Below, one piece after another: positions 16,588 through 25,474 of a stretch of 45,944 nucleotides of DNA. The stretch comes from Bacteroidota bacterium (GTDB lineage Bacteria; Bacteroidota; Bacteroidia; Cytophagales; Cyclobacteriaceae). The position numbers and the translations under genes were made by a program. The DNA lies in assembly GCA_027592755.1 (NCBI GenBank), contig JAQCLE010000025.1, forward strand, positions 1 through 45,944, read 5' to 3'. The first letter of the stretch is position 1, and each line of letters begins with the position of its first letter. The notes under the pieces are model-generated. The model ran no database searches, was not told the DNA's origin, and saw only the letters and a list, made by a program, of their open reading frames with translations.

Positions 16588-16659
16588 CTATTCAATGACA
16601 TAGGTTTCAATAATTCCACCGGTTACCCTCATCAAACTGACTTTGGTGTTAATAAATCC
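16588..16659 (-). pseudogene. relic of a second TolC 3' end
   Basis: The minus-strand frame reads FINTKVSLMRVTGGIIETY then VIE and TAG. It matches the last residues of the TolC-family gene just upstream (LIDSKVTMMWLTGGIIETYT), at protein level and in about three quarters of bases. The match stops abruptly at about 16659. It is therefore the tail of a diverged paralogue, all that remains of a second outer-membrane efflux gene. Confidence 0.7.
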
Positions 16660-16673
16660 CCTACAATCCAAGG

Positions 16674-16731
16674 TTCGTGTCACACGAATCTGGCAAAACA
16701 TTGCAAAGATTGTTTCGTGAAGACACGAAAC
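16674..16731. repeat. two related hairpins with CGTG/CACG stems
   Basis: TTCGTG (16674-16679) pairs with CACGAA (16683-16688), and GTTTCGTG (16712-16719) pairs with CACGAAAC (16724-16731). Both are followed by a TGGC-type tail, so they look like two copies of one small element about 38 bp apart. A further GATACGAAACGG at 16746 may be a partial third copy. Neither hairpin has a T-run. Confidence 0.5.
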
Positions 16732-16784
16732 TTGGCCAGGGTGAGGATACGAAACGGTTCAGGTTCTTTTTGAGTTCTCAAACC

Positions 16785-18164
16785 CTACTCATTTGTATAG
16801 GTCTCAATAATTCCACCGGTTAACCACATCATTGTCACTTTTGAATCAATAAGATTATAAATGGACTGAAGCTCCTGAATGGCAGCTGACAAATAATTGT
16901 TCTGAACGTCACGGTAGTCAAATGAGTTGATTGAGCCGTTTCTATACTGCTGTTCGGTATTATTCAGGTTAATTTCAGCCGCAACTCTTCGTCTTTGATT
17001 TATTCCATAAAGCTGCCGACGAACCCTATATTGATCGTAGGCCGTGGCAAGATCGGCGGACACACTTCGTTTGAGCTGGTCTATTCTTAGGTTTCCGATA
17101 TCCTCCTGAACAATGGCATTTTTGATAGCATTGTTAATTCGTTTTCCATCAAACAAAGTGAATGCAAGGGTAAAGTTGGCGAAATAGGTTCCGGTTCTAT
17201 TGACTAGCGGTTTTGGCGGCGTTTGATAGTCTTCAGTAGGCCCGTCATATTGCGCATTAGTAAGATCAGAAACATTTCTATTCCATGTAAATCCGCCATT
17301 AAGTGAAAGCGAAGGGTATAGAAATGACTTTTGCTGGCTCGTTGTTGTTTCAAGAATTGCCTGGGTGAGATAAATCCTCTTGAGATTGACATTTTCGTTA
17401 AACGCAGCGTCGACCAGGTCATCAAGGTCATAGACGATTTCTTCTACAAGTAAACTGTCCGTGAGGCTATATATTTTGTCGAGATTTGGTTCAACTATGA
17501 GGAAATTCAAATTCCTCAAGGCGTTGTTGAGTGATAGCTGCTGATTGATGGCATTTGCAGAATCAGTCAGGTAATTGTTTTCTTCAAGAAGCACATCGGA
17601 TGTCACCGCTCCGCCCAGGTCATATTTTGTCTTAATGTACAAGTACTTGTCTCCTGAAAGATCAAGCTGTTTACGAAATTCTTCCAATCGTCGGCCTTCC
17701 AAAGCAGCCAAATAATATCCCAGAATGATGGCTTGAATTGTATTTGAAACAACTACCTCAGCGTTTTGCTCTGATTCGGCCTGAATTTGATCCAACCTGT
17801 TTTTATTAATTATTGCCCTGTTACCCTGAAAGATGGTCCAGCCTACGCTAACTCCCGGATTAAGCGAATGAGTTTTTTGGTTATCCAATTGAAATCCAGG
17901 GAATAACTGACCTCCAAAAAATTGATTGTCAGTTTGCTGATTCCGAACGGAATTTTGACTTGATACTGTTAGGTTAACGGTAGGCAGCCTACCTGCCTGT
18001 CCCCAGGTATTATTGGTTGAGGCGATTAATGTATTCTTTCTCTCAATAAGAATATCAAAATTTCTCTCAAGGCCAATTTCGATCGCTTGTGAAAGTGAAA
18101 GTTGTTCCTGCCCAGGCAGCCTGAACCCTATTAGGATTAACCCTAAGACTATTAATTGTTTCAT
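16785..18164 (-). CDS. TolC-family outer membrane efflux protein
   Basis: A signal peptide (cleavage near RLPGQ) precedes two outer membrane efflux protein repeats. The N-terminal LSLSQAIEIGLERNFDILI helix and the second-repeat opening DLVDAAFNENVNLKRI are typical, as are the long helices and an NTEQQYRNGSINSFDYRDVQ segment. It should form the trimeric outer-membrane channel of the RND pump encoded just upstream (27-bp gap). At 459 aa it is full length. Confidence 0.95.
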   Translation of the reverse strand: MKQLIVLGLILIGFRLPGQEQLSLSQAIEIGLERNFDILIERKNTLIASTNNTWGQAGRLPTVNLTVSSQNSVRNQQTDNQFFGGQLFPGFQLDNQKTHSLNPGVSVGWTIFQGNRAIINKNRLDQIQAESEQNAEVVVSNTIQAIILGYYLAALEGRRLEEFRKQLDLSGDKYLYIKTKYDLGGAVTSDVLLEENNYLTDSANAINQQLSLNNALRNLNFLIVEPNLDKIYSLTDSLLVEEIVYDLDDLVDAAFNENVNLKRIYLTQAILETTTSQQKSFLYPSLSLNGGFTWNRNVSDLTNAQYDGPTEDYQTPPKPLVNRTGTYFANFTLAFTLFDGKRINNAIKNAIVQEDIGNLRIDQLKRSVSADLATAYDQYRVRRQLYGINQRRRVAAEINLNNTEQQYRNGSINSFDYRDVQNNYLSAAIQELQSIYNLIDSKVTMMWLTGGIIETYTNE

Positions 18165-18191
18165 TCTTAATTTTCTCTTACAATCGTTGAT

Positions 18192-21100
18192 TCAAACCTG
18201 AGCCAATCGTTTTCCTTCAATTATTGCTGGTTCAACATCTTCTTTAGTGGGCTTTAGTTCCCGAACACCTTTATCATTCAGCGAATTAGTGACCAGCCTA
18301 ATGAACCATAGTATGTAAACCCGAACATCATTGAATACAAGGATCATTACCGGAAAGAAGAATAATATGAAAAACGTCCCGAACAGCACACCATACGCAA
18401 GCGAAATAGCCATCGGTATAATGAATTGCGCCTGGTAACTCTTTTCGAGTATCAATGGGAACAGGCCGGCGCAAGTTGTCAGAGAGGTTAATAAAATTGC
18501 CCTGAACCTGGAAACACCGGCGTTATGAGCAGAATTGATTACAGACATACCCTCCCTGAGATTTCGATTAAACTTGTCCAGCATCACAATGGCATCATTA
18601 ATAACAACGCCTGACAAAGCAAGCAGCCCCTGGAAACTCACCATTGAAACCATGGCATCATGGAAAAAGTGACCAAATATTCCGCAGGCCCAGCCAATTG
18701 GAAGCAATGCCAAAATCAGGAAAGTCTGATAGACCGATCGAAAGTTAAGCGTAATCAGCAAAACCATGACGATAATAATTGGAATGATTATGCGACCCAA
18801 TGATGCAAATTCTTTTTGTTGTCGGCTGGACTGGCCTTCCAGCGTATAAGACATCCCCGGGTATTTTGCTAAAAGGGGTGGAAGGATTTCTGCTTCGATC
18901 TTACTTAATACCGGAGGCACAGGAATCTTGATATCAGCCATTACAGCTTCTACCCTTACTTCCCTCTTACCATTAAAATGGTTAATCTTTACTACACCGC
19001 GTTTTACGTCGTAGTCGGCCAGTTCAAAAAGCGGATATTGCGCCCCTGAAGGCATCTTAATTTTCATGGATTCCAACTGCGAAATACTTAATCTGTCTTC
19101 CTTGGGGTACCTCACCCATACACGAACCTCGTCTGTACCAACAATGAGCCTTTGCACCTCTTCACCAAAAAAACCCTGCCTTATCTGAGTGGTAATATCC
19201 TGGTGGGTCAATCCAAGGAAGTATGCCAACGGCTTCAGCGTTAGCTCCATTTCCCTCTGTCCGATAGAAGCATTATCGACAACATCCTTAAGGTCAGGTA
19301 ATCTTTCCAGACTTTCTTTCAATTCTTCCTTGGCCTTATCGAGGTCTCGAATGTTTTTGCTCTGCAGCGAGATGGAAACTGGTTTACCCCTCCAGTTGAC
19401 GCTTCCAATGGTCAATTTTTCAACTTCAGGAACCACCCCTATAGCCGTTCTGATACGCCTTTCTAATTCGAAGGACGACACATTGTACTTATCAAGATTT
19501 TCGAAGTTGATATTCAGGCCACCTACATGACCTCCCGAGTTACTCCTATCACCGGCGGATCTTCCGACCATAAGATCTATGGTAGAGATCAATGAATCAT
19601 TTTCTATTCCTTTCTCCTTTAGAATCTGTTCATGAACCTCCCACACCGTCTTTTGAAAGCCCCTGAGATATTCCTCCGTAACAGTCTCCCTGGTTCCAGA
19701 TTTTAAGGTCAAATCAACATTGATGTCATCAGCAGGCGGCCGTGCGAAGAAAGTAAATTTAATGATCCCGCCTTCGTACATTCCATAAACCATAAGTAAG
19801 AAAACCAAAGGAGCTGCCATAGATACCCATTTCCAGTCGATCAGGAAACGAAGGGCAGGGCCATACAATTTATACCTTCCGTAATCGATAAGTTCTTCCA
19901 TTCCTCGTCTGAACCGATTGTACAATCCTTCGCCAGTTCTTCTGGAAAGCATTTTGCGACTGGCAAGGTGTGCAGGTAAAATGAAGAAGGCCTCAAATAG
20001 TGAGATTATTAGACAAAACATCACCACAAGGGCGATTTCCTTGGTTTCACCGTTATTATCAAGGAAAATCAAAGGCAAGAAGGCAACAATCGTGGTCATT
20101 ATCGAAGTAAAGACCGATGGGATCATTTCAAGTGTACCATCAACAGCTGCCTGCTCAGGATCTTTTCCCTTTTGAAAATGAGTATAGATATTTTCGGCGA
20201 TAACAATTCCGTCATCAACCAGAATACCGACAACTAACAACATTCCAATGAGTGAAAGCATATTGATAGTGATTCCAGCTAGGTCACCAAGAATAAACAT
20301 GCCAAGAAATGAAATAGGAATTCCGAGTGCAACCCAGAATGAAAGTCTTAGTGAAAGAAAAAGGCCAAGGGTAACCAGGACTAAGACCAACCCTAAAACA
20401 AAATTACTTATCAGCATGTCGAGCCGTTCCCTCAAAAATTTACTTATGTCGAAATAGGTGAAGATCTGCATGTTAGAAGTGTTCGCATTGAAATCAGCAG
20501 TATACTTATTTACAAACCCCATGATTTCTTCAATGTCCTCTTCAGGCAGCTTACTTACCCTGATTTGTACTGCTCTTTCGTCATTTGAGTAGGTCGCACT
20601 TGGAACATCGGCAAATTGCATTTTTACCTCGGCGATATCTTTAAGGTAGAGTTTGGTGCCATTTGGATTTGCCCGAATTGTGATTTCCTCAATAATGGAG
20701 GGATCAAATTCTTTGGCATTGGCCCGAATTCGTATTTCTTCGTCTTTAGTTTTTATGGAACCACCGGAAACGTCGCGATTGTTGGCACGAACGGCATCGG
20801 CCACCTCTGAGAATCGTATACCGTATCGTGACAGATCAGCTTCAGAGACTTCAATCGTTATTTCTAAATTAGGGAAACCACCTATGTCAACCTGGCTCAT
20901 TACACCTGAGCTTAGGAAATCATCTTCAATTAATTCAGCCGTTCGCTTCAAATCCATTAAACTGACATCTCCCCTGAGACCCATGTAGGCGACGAACGTA
21001 GTTTCCTTTTCCTTACTAACAATGGGGTTTTCAGCAGAAACCGGGAAAGAGTTGATTTGATCTACAGCATTTTTTATCTCAGTGGTAAGGTCATCAAGAT

Positions 21101-21404
21101 CATAACCTTCAGTCATTTCAATTCTCACTGATGCTGAGTTCTCTGATGACACTGAAGTAACCTCGTCAATCCCTTCTATTCCTTTTATAGCCTCTTCAAT
21201 TTTTATAGTTACTCCCTCTTCCATCTCTTCGGGAGAAGCTCCGGGATAACTTAAAGAAACCGAAACCATTCTTGGTTCGCGTTCGGGCATCGATGACTTT
21301 TTGAGCTTGAACATGTAAGTGCCTGCTCCGCCAAAAACGGCAACAAATATGATCACATTGGCCCAAATAGGGTACCTAACAAAGAACTGAACAATTGATC
21401 TCAT
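18192..21404 (-). CDS. RND efflux pump inner-membrane transporter
   Basis: A 1070-residue protein with the AcrB-like plan: membrane helix 1 at about residues 12-33, a large periplasmic loop, a helix bundle (about 330-480), a second periplasmic loop and a second bundle (about 860-1030). The proton-relay pair DD at 397-398 sits in LVVGILVDDGIVIAENIY. The second half has SGVVINDAIVMLDKFNRN. This makes it a proton-driven drug/organic solute exporter; the substrate is not deducible. Its ATG overlaps the adaptor stop (ATGA), so the two are translationally coupled. Confidence 0.96.
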   Translation of the reverse strand: MRSIVQFFVRYPIWANVIIFVAVFGGAGTYMFKLKKSSMPEREPRMVSVSLSYPGASPEEMEEGVTIKIEEAIKGIEGIDEVTSVSSENSASVRIEMTEGYDLDDLTTEIKNAVDQINSFPVSAENPIVSKEKETTFVAYMGLRGDVSLMDLKRTAELIEDDFLSSGVMSQVDIGGFPNLEITIEVSEADLSRYGIRFSEVADAVRANNRDVSGGSIKTKDEEIRIRANAKEFDPSIIEEITIRANPNGTKLYLKDIAEVKMQFADVPSATYSNDERAVQIRVSKLPEEDIEEIMGFVNKYTADFNANTSNMQIFTYFDISKFLRERLDMLISNFVLGLVLVLVTLGLFLSLRLSFWVALGIPISFLGMFILGDLAGITINMLSLIGMLLVVGILVDDGIVIAENIYTHFQKGKDPEQAAVDGTLEMIPSVFTSIMTTIVAFLPLIFLDNNGETKEIALVVMFCLIISLFEAFFILPAHLASRKMLSRRTGEGLYNRFRRGMEELIDYGRYKLYGPALRFLIDWKWVSMAAPLVFLLMVYGMYEGGIIKFTFFARPPADDINVDLTLKSGTRETVTEEYLRGFQKTVWEVHEQILKEKGIENDSLISTIDLMVGRSAGDRSNSGGHVGGLNINFENLDKYNVSSFELERRIRTAIGVVPEVEKLTIGSVNWRGKPVSISLQSKNIRDLDKAKEELKESLERLPDLKDVVDNASIGQREMELTLKPLAYFLGLTHQDITTQIRQGFFGEEVQRLIVGTDEVRVWVRYPKEDRLSISQLESMKIKMPSGAQYPLFELADYDVKRGVVKINHFNGKREVRVEAVMADIKIPVPPVLSKIEAEILPPLLAKYPGMSYTLEGQSSRQQKEFASLGRIIIPIIIVMVLLITLNFRSVYQTFLILALLPIGWACGIFGHFFHDAMVSMVSFQGLLALSGVVINDAIVMLDKFNRNLREGMSVINSAHNAGVSRFRAILLTSLTTCAGLFPLILEKSYQAQFIIPMAISLAYGVLFGTFFILFFFPVMILVFNDVRVYILWFIRLVTNSLNDKGVRELKPTKEDVEPAIIEGKRLAQV

Positions 21405-22537
21405 GAATTCTTATCATTTATTATTTCAACTTCAAGATTGTTGGAGGCATTCGTTGGGACATCTATCACCAATGTTTCCCCAATTCCAAGGCCGGTGATA
21501 ATTGCATCGTCCCCATTGATTTTGAGAACATTAACTTTCCTTGTTTTCAAGACTCCATGTTCAACTACAAATACCTCATTCTTGTTTCTTAGGATATTTC
21601 TGGAAATGACCATGGCTTTTTCTATTACTTTACCTGGAATTTCAGCCTTCAGATAAAGTCCGTCGTAGATTTCGCCCGACTTGAAATTTTGAATGGCAAT
21701 AAAAACATTCACGGATTGTGTATTTGGATCGACCCTATCTGCAATCCTTACTACTCGTCCACTCCATCTCATTTCGTTTAGCCCTTCCTGAACAATTTCA
21801 ACTCTTTTACCCGGTTCAACATAAGTGATATCTTTGAGTTCACAAGGAATAACCAATTCAAGTAAATCAGTCCTGATAATTGTTCCAATCGTGGTGCCTG
21901 AGTTCACAACGGAACCAACCTCAACATTTAAATTAGAAATACTACCTGTATATGGAGCATAGATGAAGTACTTCTTCATATTCTCCTCCATACTCTTGAT
22001 GTTGTAAAACTCACTTAAAATGTTCTTGGTTGCTAAAAATGTTTTTTCCTGAGAACTATTAGCCTGTGGTAGATCAGGCAGGTCTTGCTTCAAATCAATG
22101 GCATCAAAATATGACTGCCATGTTGGATAGCTTTGTTTGAAATCTATTTTTAAATCTGGAAGAATCGATGCTAATAAGTTCAAAAATGTGCTCTTTCTCG
22201 CTTGCAGTGAAAAGCTTTGTTCAACATTGTGGATTTTACATAATAGCTGGCCAGTTGTGAAATTTTGACCTGCCTTTAATGGGATATTACCAGCCAAAAG
22301 TTTGCCACCAACTTCGGCCGTAATATTGACTTGTTGTGAAGAACTTACCCGGCCATATGCCTCAACTTTTGTAGCAACATTACTGTGTGTAGTCGGTAAA
22401 ACGCTGACATAGGTTTTGATTTCTTGTCGTGGTCGTTCAGGGGGAACCACTTTCTGTGAGGCCATGGTTTCCTTGAATAACCAAGCTGATCCAACAATAA
22501 CAACAAACGCACCAGCTGATATAAGCCACTTCTTCAT
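21401..22537 (-). CDS. RND efflux periplasmic adaptor
   Basis: An N-terminal membrane anchor (about residues 4-22) is followed by the lipoyl/barrel-sandwich half motif (VEAYGRVSSSQQVNITAEVG), a helical hairpin with proline-rich interruptions (about 115-185), the second lipoyl half (YFIYAPYTGSISNLNVEVG) and the beta-barrel domain (GKRVEIVQEG, ADRVDPNTQSVNVFI). It bridges the RND pump and TolC. It is first in the adaptor-pump-TolC operon. The 140 bp upstream hold no recognisable regulator. Confidence 0.94.
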   Translation of the reverse strand: MKKWLISAGAFVVIVGSAWLFKETMASQKVVPPERPRQEIKTYVSVLPTTHSNVATKVEAYGRVSSSQQVNITAEVGGKLLAGNIPLKAGQNFTTGQLLCKIHNVEQSFSLQARKSTFLNLLASILPDLKIDFKQSYPTWQSYFDAIDLKQDLPDLPQANSSQEKTFLATKNILSEFYNIKSMEENMKKYFIYAPYTGSISNLNVEVGSVVNSGTTIGTIIRTDLLELVIPCELKDITYVEPGKRVEIVQEGLNEMRWSGRVVRIADRVDPNTQSVNVFIAIQNFKSGEIYDGLYLKAEIPGKVIEKAMVISRNILRNKNEVFVVEHGVLKTRKVNVLKINGDDAIITGLGIGETLVIDVPTNASNNLEVEIINDKNS

Positions 22538-22677
22538 AGATCGCGATTAAGATTAACTAAGGTATTAAAAGGTAAAGTTCGATTAATGTTTCGAAGATTT
22601 TGAAGAATTTGATGAGCGGGTAAGAATATCAGACAAGGTGTGCTAAAAAGTAGATTTGTGAAATGGATAATTCAAGT

Positions 22678-23727
22678 CTATAGGAAATCAATATCTGCCC
22701 TGAAGGGGAACTTCATTAGATAGATGTTTGCCTGATCTACACTCATTTTGCCTTCAATTATCCTATAGAGGGTCTCTGTAATGGGAGCCCGAACTTTATA
22801 ATTTTCAGCTAAAACCTTTACTATTTTAATAGTGCTCACACCTTCGGCAACTTCGTCCATAGAATCCATAATCTGTTGGATTGTTTCTCCTTTGGCCAAA
22901 CGATGACCTACAGTAAAATTACGACTCGATGAACTCGAACAAGTGGCGATCAAATCTCCCACGCCAGCAAGCCCAATGAAAGCCTGGGTATTTCCTCCCA
23001 GTACATTACCAAGGTGGATCATTTCAACTAATCCACGGCTAATGAGGAGAGCTTTTGCATTTTCGCCCAAGCCAATGCCGCTAAGTGCACCGGCTCCAAT
23101 GGCGATAACATTTTTAAGAATGCCACAGAGTTCAATTCCGATGAGGTCGTGGCTTCCATAAATAAGGAATCGGTCGTTCTTGAGTAAATGTTGTCCTTTT
23201 TCAATGACTTCGTCAAAATGACTTGCGACCACCGAAGCGGCGGGTTGATTCTTGGCCATCTCGGAGGCAAGATTTGGGCCTGCCAGACATCCCACACGTA
23301 CTACGTTGGTTTCTTCAAGGATCACTTCGCTCATTGTTCTGACGTGTTCGCGTGTCAGGGGATAGCTCTTTGAGATTTTTATGTCAGTCTTCAAATCCAA
23401 ACCCTTGGTGCCATGAATCACAATATGATAAGGTTTGAGATGCCTGGACGCTGCCCTCATCAATTGTCTAAAATTCTGTGAAGGGACGATCGGAAAAAGA
23501 ACCTCACAGTTTTCAGCAACTACTTTAAGTTCAGAAGTGACTTCAATGTTATCATGTAGTTTTATCTGACCACTTTGCCGTGTCTTTATTAGCCTGGAAG
23601 CTTTCTCCGGCGTGCGAGCATATAAAATGACTCTTGATTGTTGTGAAAGAATGTTGGCAACAACAGTTCCAAAACTACCAGCGCCTATAACTCCAATTGG
23701 CCTACCGGATGTATTTTTCGAGGTCAT
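22678..23727 (-). CDS. gpsA: NAD(P)+-dependent glycerol-3-phosphate dehydrogenase
   Basis: GpsA reduces dihydroxyacetone phosphate to sn-glycerol-3-phosphate for phospholipid synthesis. The Rossmann motif GVIGAGSFGT is at residues 12-21, AGPNLASEMA is the conserved GP-motif, and LKNVIAIGAGALSGIGLGEN contains the catalytic lysine region; RGLVEM and GLAGVGDLIATCSSS are standard. At 349 aa it is full length. Its ATG lies 26 bp inside the 3' end of the acyltransferase gene, so the enzyme that supplies glycerol-3-phosphate is coupled to one that should acylate it. Confidence 0.97.
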   Translation of the reverse strand: MTSKNTSGRPIGVIGAGSFGTVVANILSQQSRVILYARTPEKASRLIKTRQSGQIKLHDNIEVTSELKVVAENCEVLFPIVPSQNFRQLMRAASRHLKPYHIVIHGTKGLDLKTDIKISKSYPLTREHVRTMSEVILEETNVVRVGCLAGPNLASEMAKNQPAASVVASHFDEVIEKGQHLLKNDRFLIYGSHDLIGIELCGILKNVIAIGAGALSGIGLGENAKALLISRGLVEMIHLGNVLGGNTQAFIGLAGVGDLIATCSSSSSRNFTVGHRLAKGETIQQIMDSMDEVAEGVSTIKIVKVLAENYKVRAPITETLYRIIEGKMSVDQANIYLMKFPFRADIDFL

Positions 23728-25387
23728 AGCTATCCAGCCGATTGCGGTAGTAATAGAGCTTATTTAGATCATGAGTAATGATGTCACCATTCTTGTTTTT
23801 TCCAAGGGGTTTATGAGTATGATACATACCCACATTTTTTATTCCAAAATTGATGACCATATCTGCATCCCCTTCCAAATGATCTGCATATTTTATCAGC
23901 CCCTGATTACTCATTTTATAGATTCTGATTCGGAGTTTTTCGAAGTTCTCTTTAAATAACGAATGAGGAATTACAATGTCTTCCTCAGGCAGCCGAAGTG
24001 TCTCAAAAAGATCAAGTTTGTCATTCATTTTCCTGATCATTTCAAAAGCTAAAAAGGCAGCAAGATGACTTGCAAAAACGCAATTATTCTTGTGATATTC
24101 TTCTGCTATTCGCCTGGCAAGTATTCTGGTATATTGCTGCTCACGTTGCTTATCTTCTACGACTTGTCCATCAGCTATAAAGTAATCTTTTGCATCAATA
24201 ATATTCCCTTTGTGGTCCTGACTTTCCCCATCATCGTCAACATAGTTTCCAAGTATGTCCATCCCGCGGCCCACCGTGACCGAGATGCCAGATCCCTTGG
24301 TAAAAAATTCAATCAGAAATTTTGCAATCTTGAAGGAAGTGGAATATTCATCATTCTCCACATAATAGCGCTCCTGGCCTTCACGTTTAAGGTGATCATT
24401 GATCAGCGTAGGGGCTTCAAGGACAAAGTGATAATTAATTACCACCGGGACAATAAATATTTTTTGCGGGTTCTTATCTCCTGGATTTTGGAAATTGAAC
24501 CGTTGTGCTTCAACGGCTGTGCCAAGAAGGCCAAGTTTTAATCTATCTTCAATTTTACCCGATCTGGATCTTGTTCCTCCCGGGAAGAACAGACTATGAC
24601 AACCCCTTTTAAGAGCCAGGGTTGAGTATGTCTTGAGTGTTTCAAGATACAACAGATTTTTCTTTCGCCTATCTACTTTATAGGCACCCAGACTATTCAT
24701 AAAGTAGGCGAAGATTTTGATGTTGAACAGATTAAGCCCTGCACCGTAAATGAAGGGGGGCAAACCAAGCCATTGGATTACCCAACCAATTAGGATAGAA
24801 TCAAGGTTGCTGAAATGCGTTGGGACCAATAACACAGTGCCTTTTTTTGCTAGTTTTCGAAGATGTTCAGGTTCTCCAAGGATCTGAATCTGGTCGTCAA
24901 GATCGAGTTGCCGACTAAAAAAAGACATAGGCCCCTTCAATCTGGCTGCATTGAGGAGTCGTGCGAAAAGCATCGTTACTATCCCTCTTGCAAAACGATA
25001 GGAAGAGCGATTAAAATTCCCGGAAATTTCATTTGCATACCTTGAAACAACCTGGTTTAGAATATTTTCCTGGACGGCACGGTGCTCACTACTATCTGTT
25101 GAGAAATCTATCAGCTGCTGCTGGATATCTTTATAGAAAGATTTTTCTTCACGCGGGTCGACCCTCCAAGGATTTTGTTTAATGCGAAGGCGTTCTTTAT
25201 AAATCATTGATTCCAGAGCATCATTAAGCCCTTTTCCTTCTGTATGGCGTTCAAGATTCTGCGTCGTGGTATCAATTACATCCTGAATGAATTTCTTTTT
25301 GTTTTTGGCAAGGAGGACCACAGGCCATTCCCTGGTTCCCGGGAGAATTGGAGGATATTTCTTGCTGTGTCCGTTAATTTTAAACAT
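23702..25387 (-). CDS. PlsB-like glycerol-3-phosphate acyltransferase
   Basis: A 561-residue acyltransferase with the HX4D motif in THFSNLDS (H191, D196), the glycerol-phosphate-binding FFPGGTRSRSG (267-277) and the intermediate motif GAYKVDRRKK. These match the PlsB/GPAT family, which puts the first acyl chain on glycerol-3-phosphate at the membrane; a role on another lysophospholipid is possible. The N-terminal 150 residues are helical and less conserved. It leads directly into gpsA with a 26-bp overlap. Confidence 0.88.
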   Translation of the reverse strand: MFKINGHSKKYPPILPGTREWPVVLLAKNKKKFIQDVIDTTTQNLERHTEGKGLNDALESMIYKERLRIKQNPWRVDPREEKSFYKDIQQQLIDFSTDSSEHRAVQENILNQVVSRYANEISGNFNRSSYRFARGIVTMLFARLLNAARLKGPMSFFSRQLDLDDQIQILGEPEHLRKLAKKGTVLLVPTHFSNLDSILIGWVIQWLGLPPFIYGAGLNLFNIKIFAYFMNSLGAYKVDRRKKNLLYLETLKTYSTLALKRGCHSLFFPGGTRSRSGKIEDRLKLGLLGTAVEAQRFNFQNPGDKNPQKIFIVPVVINYHFVLEAPTLINDHLKREGQERYYVENDEYSTSFKIAKFLIEFFTKGSGISVTVGRGMDILGNYVDDDGESQDHKGNIIDAKDYFIADGQVVEDKQREQQYTRILARRIAEEYHKNNCVFASHLAAFLAFEMIRKMNDKLDLFETLRLPEEDIVIPHSLFKENFEKLRIRIYKMSNQGLIKYADHLEGDADMVINFGIKNVGMYHTHKPLGKNKNGDIITHDLNKLYYYRNRLDSYDLEKYIR

Positions 25388-25474
25388 ACCGTGCCGCCCA
25401 AGTTAATATAAAATCAAATCTGGTTCGCACAGATTACCCGATGCTCATTAATAATCAATTGGCATTTTCAATGT

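Noticed and set aside
16573-16773. 66-codon plus-strand open frame
   Set aside because: It is antisense to the TolC relic and crosses both hairpins; composition is not protein-like.
24065-24541. 158-codon plus-strand open frame
   Set aside because: It is antisense to the well-supported acyltransferase gene.
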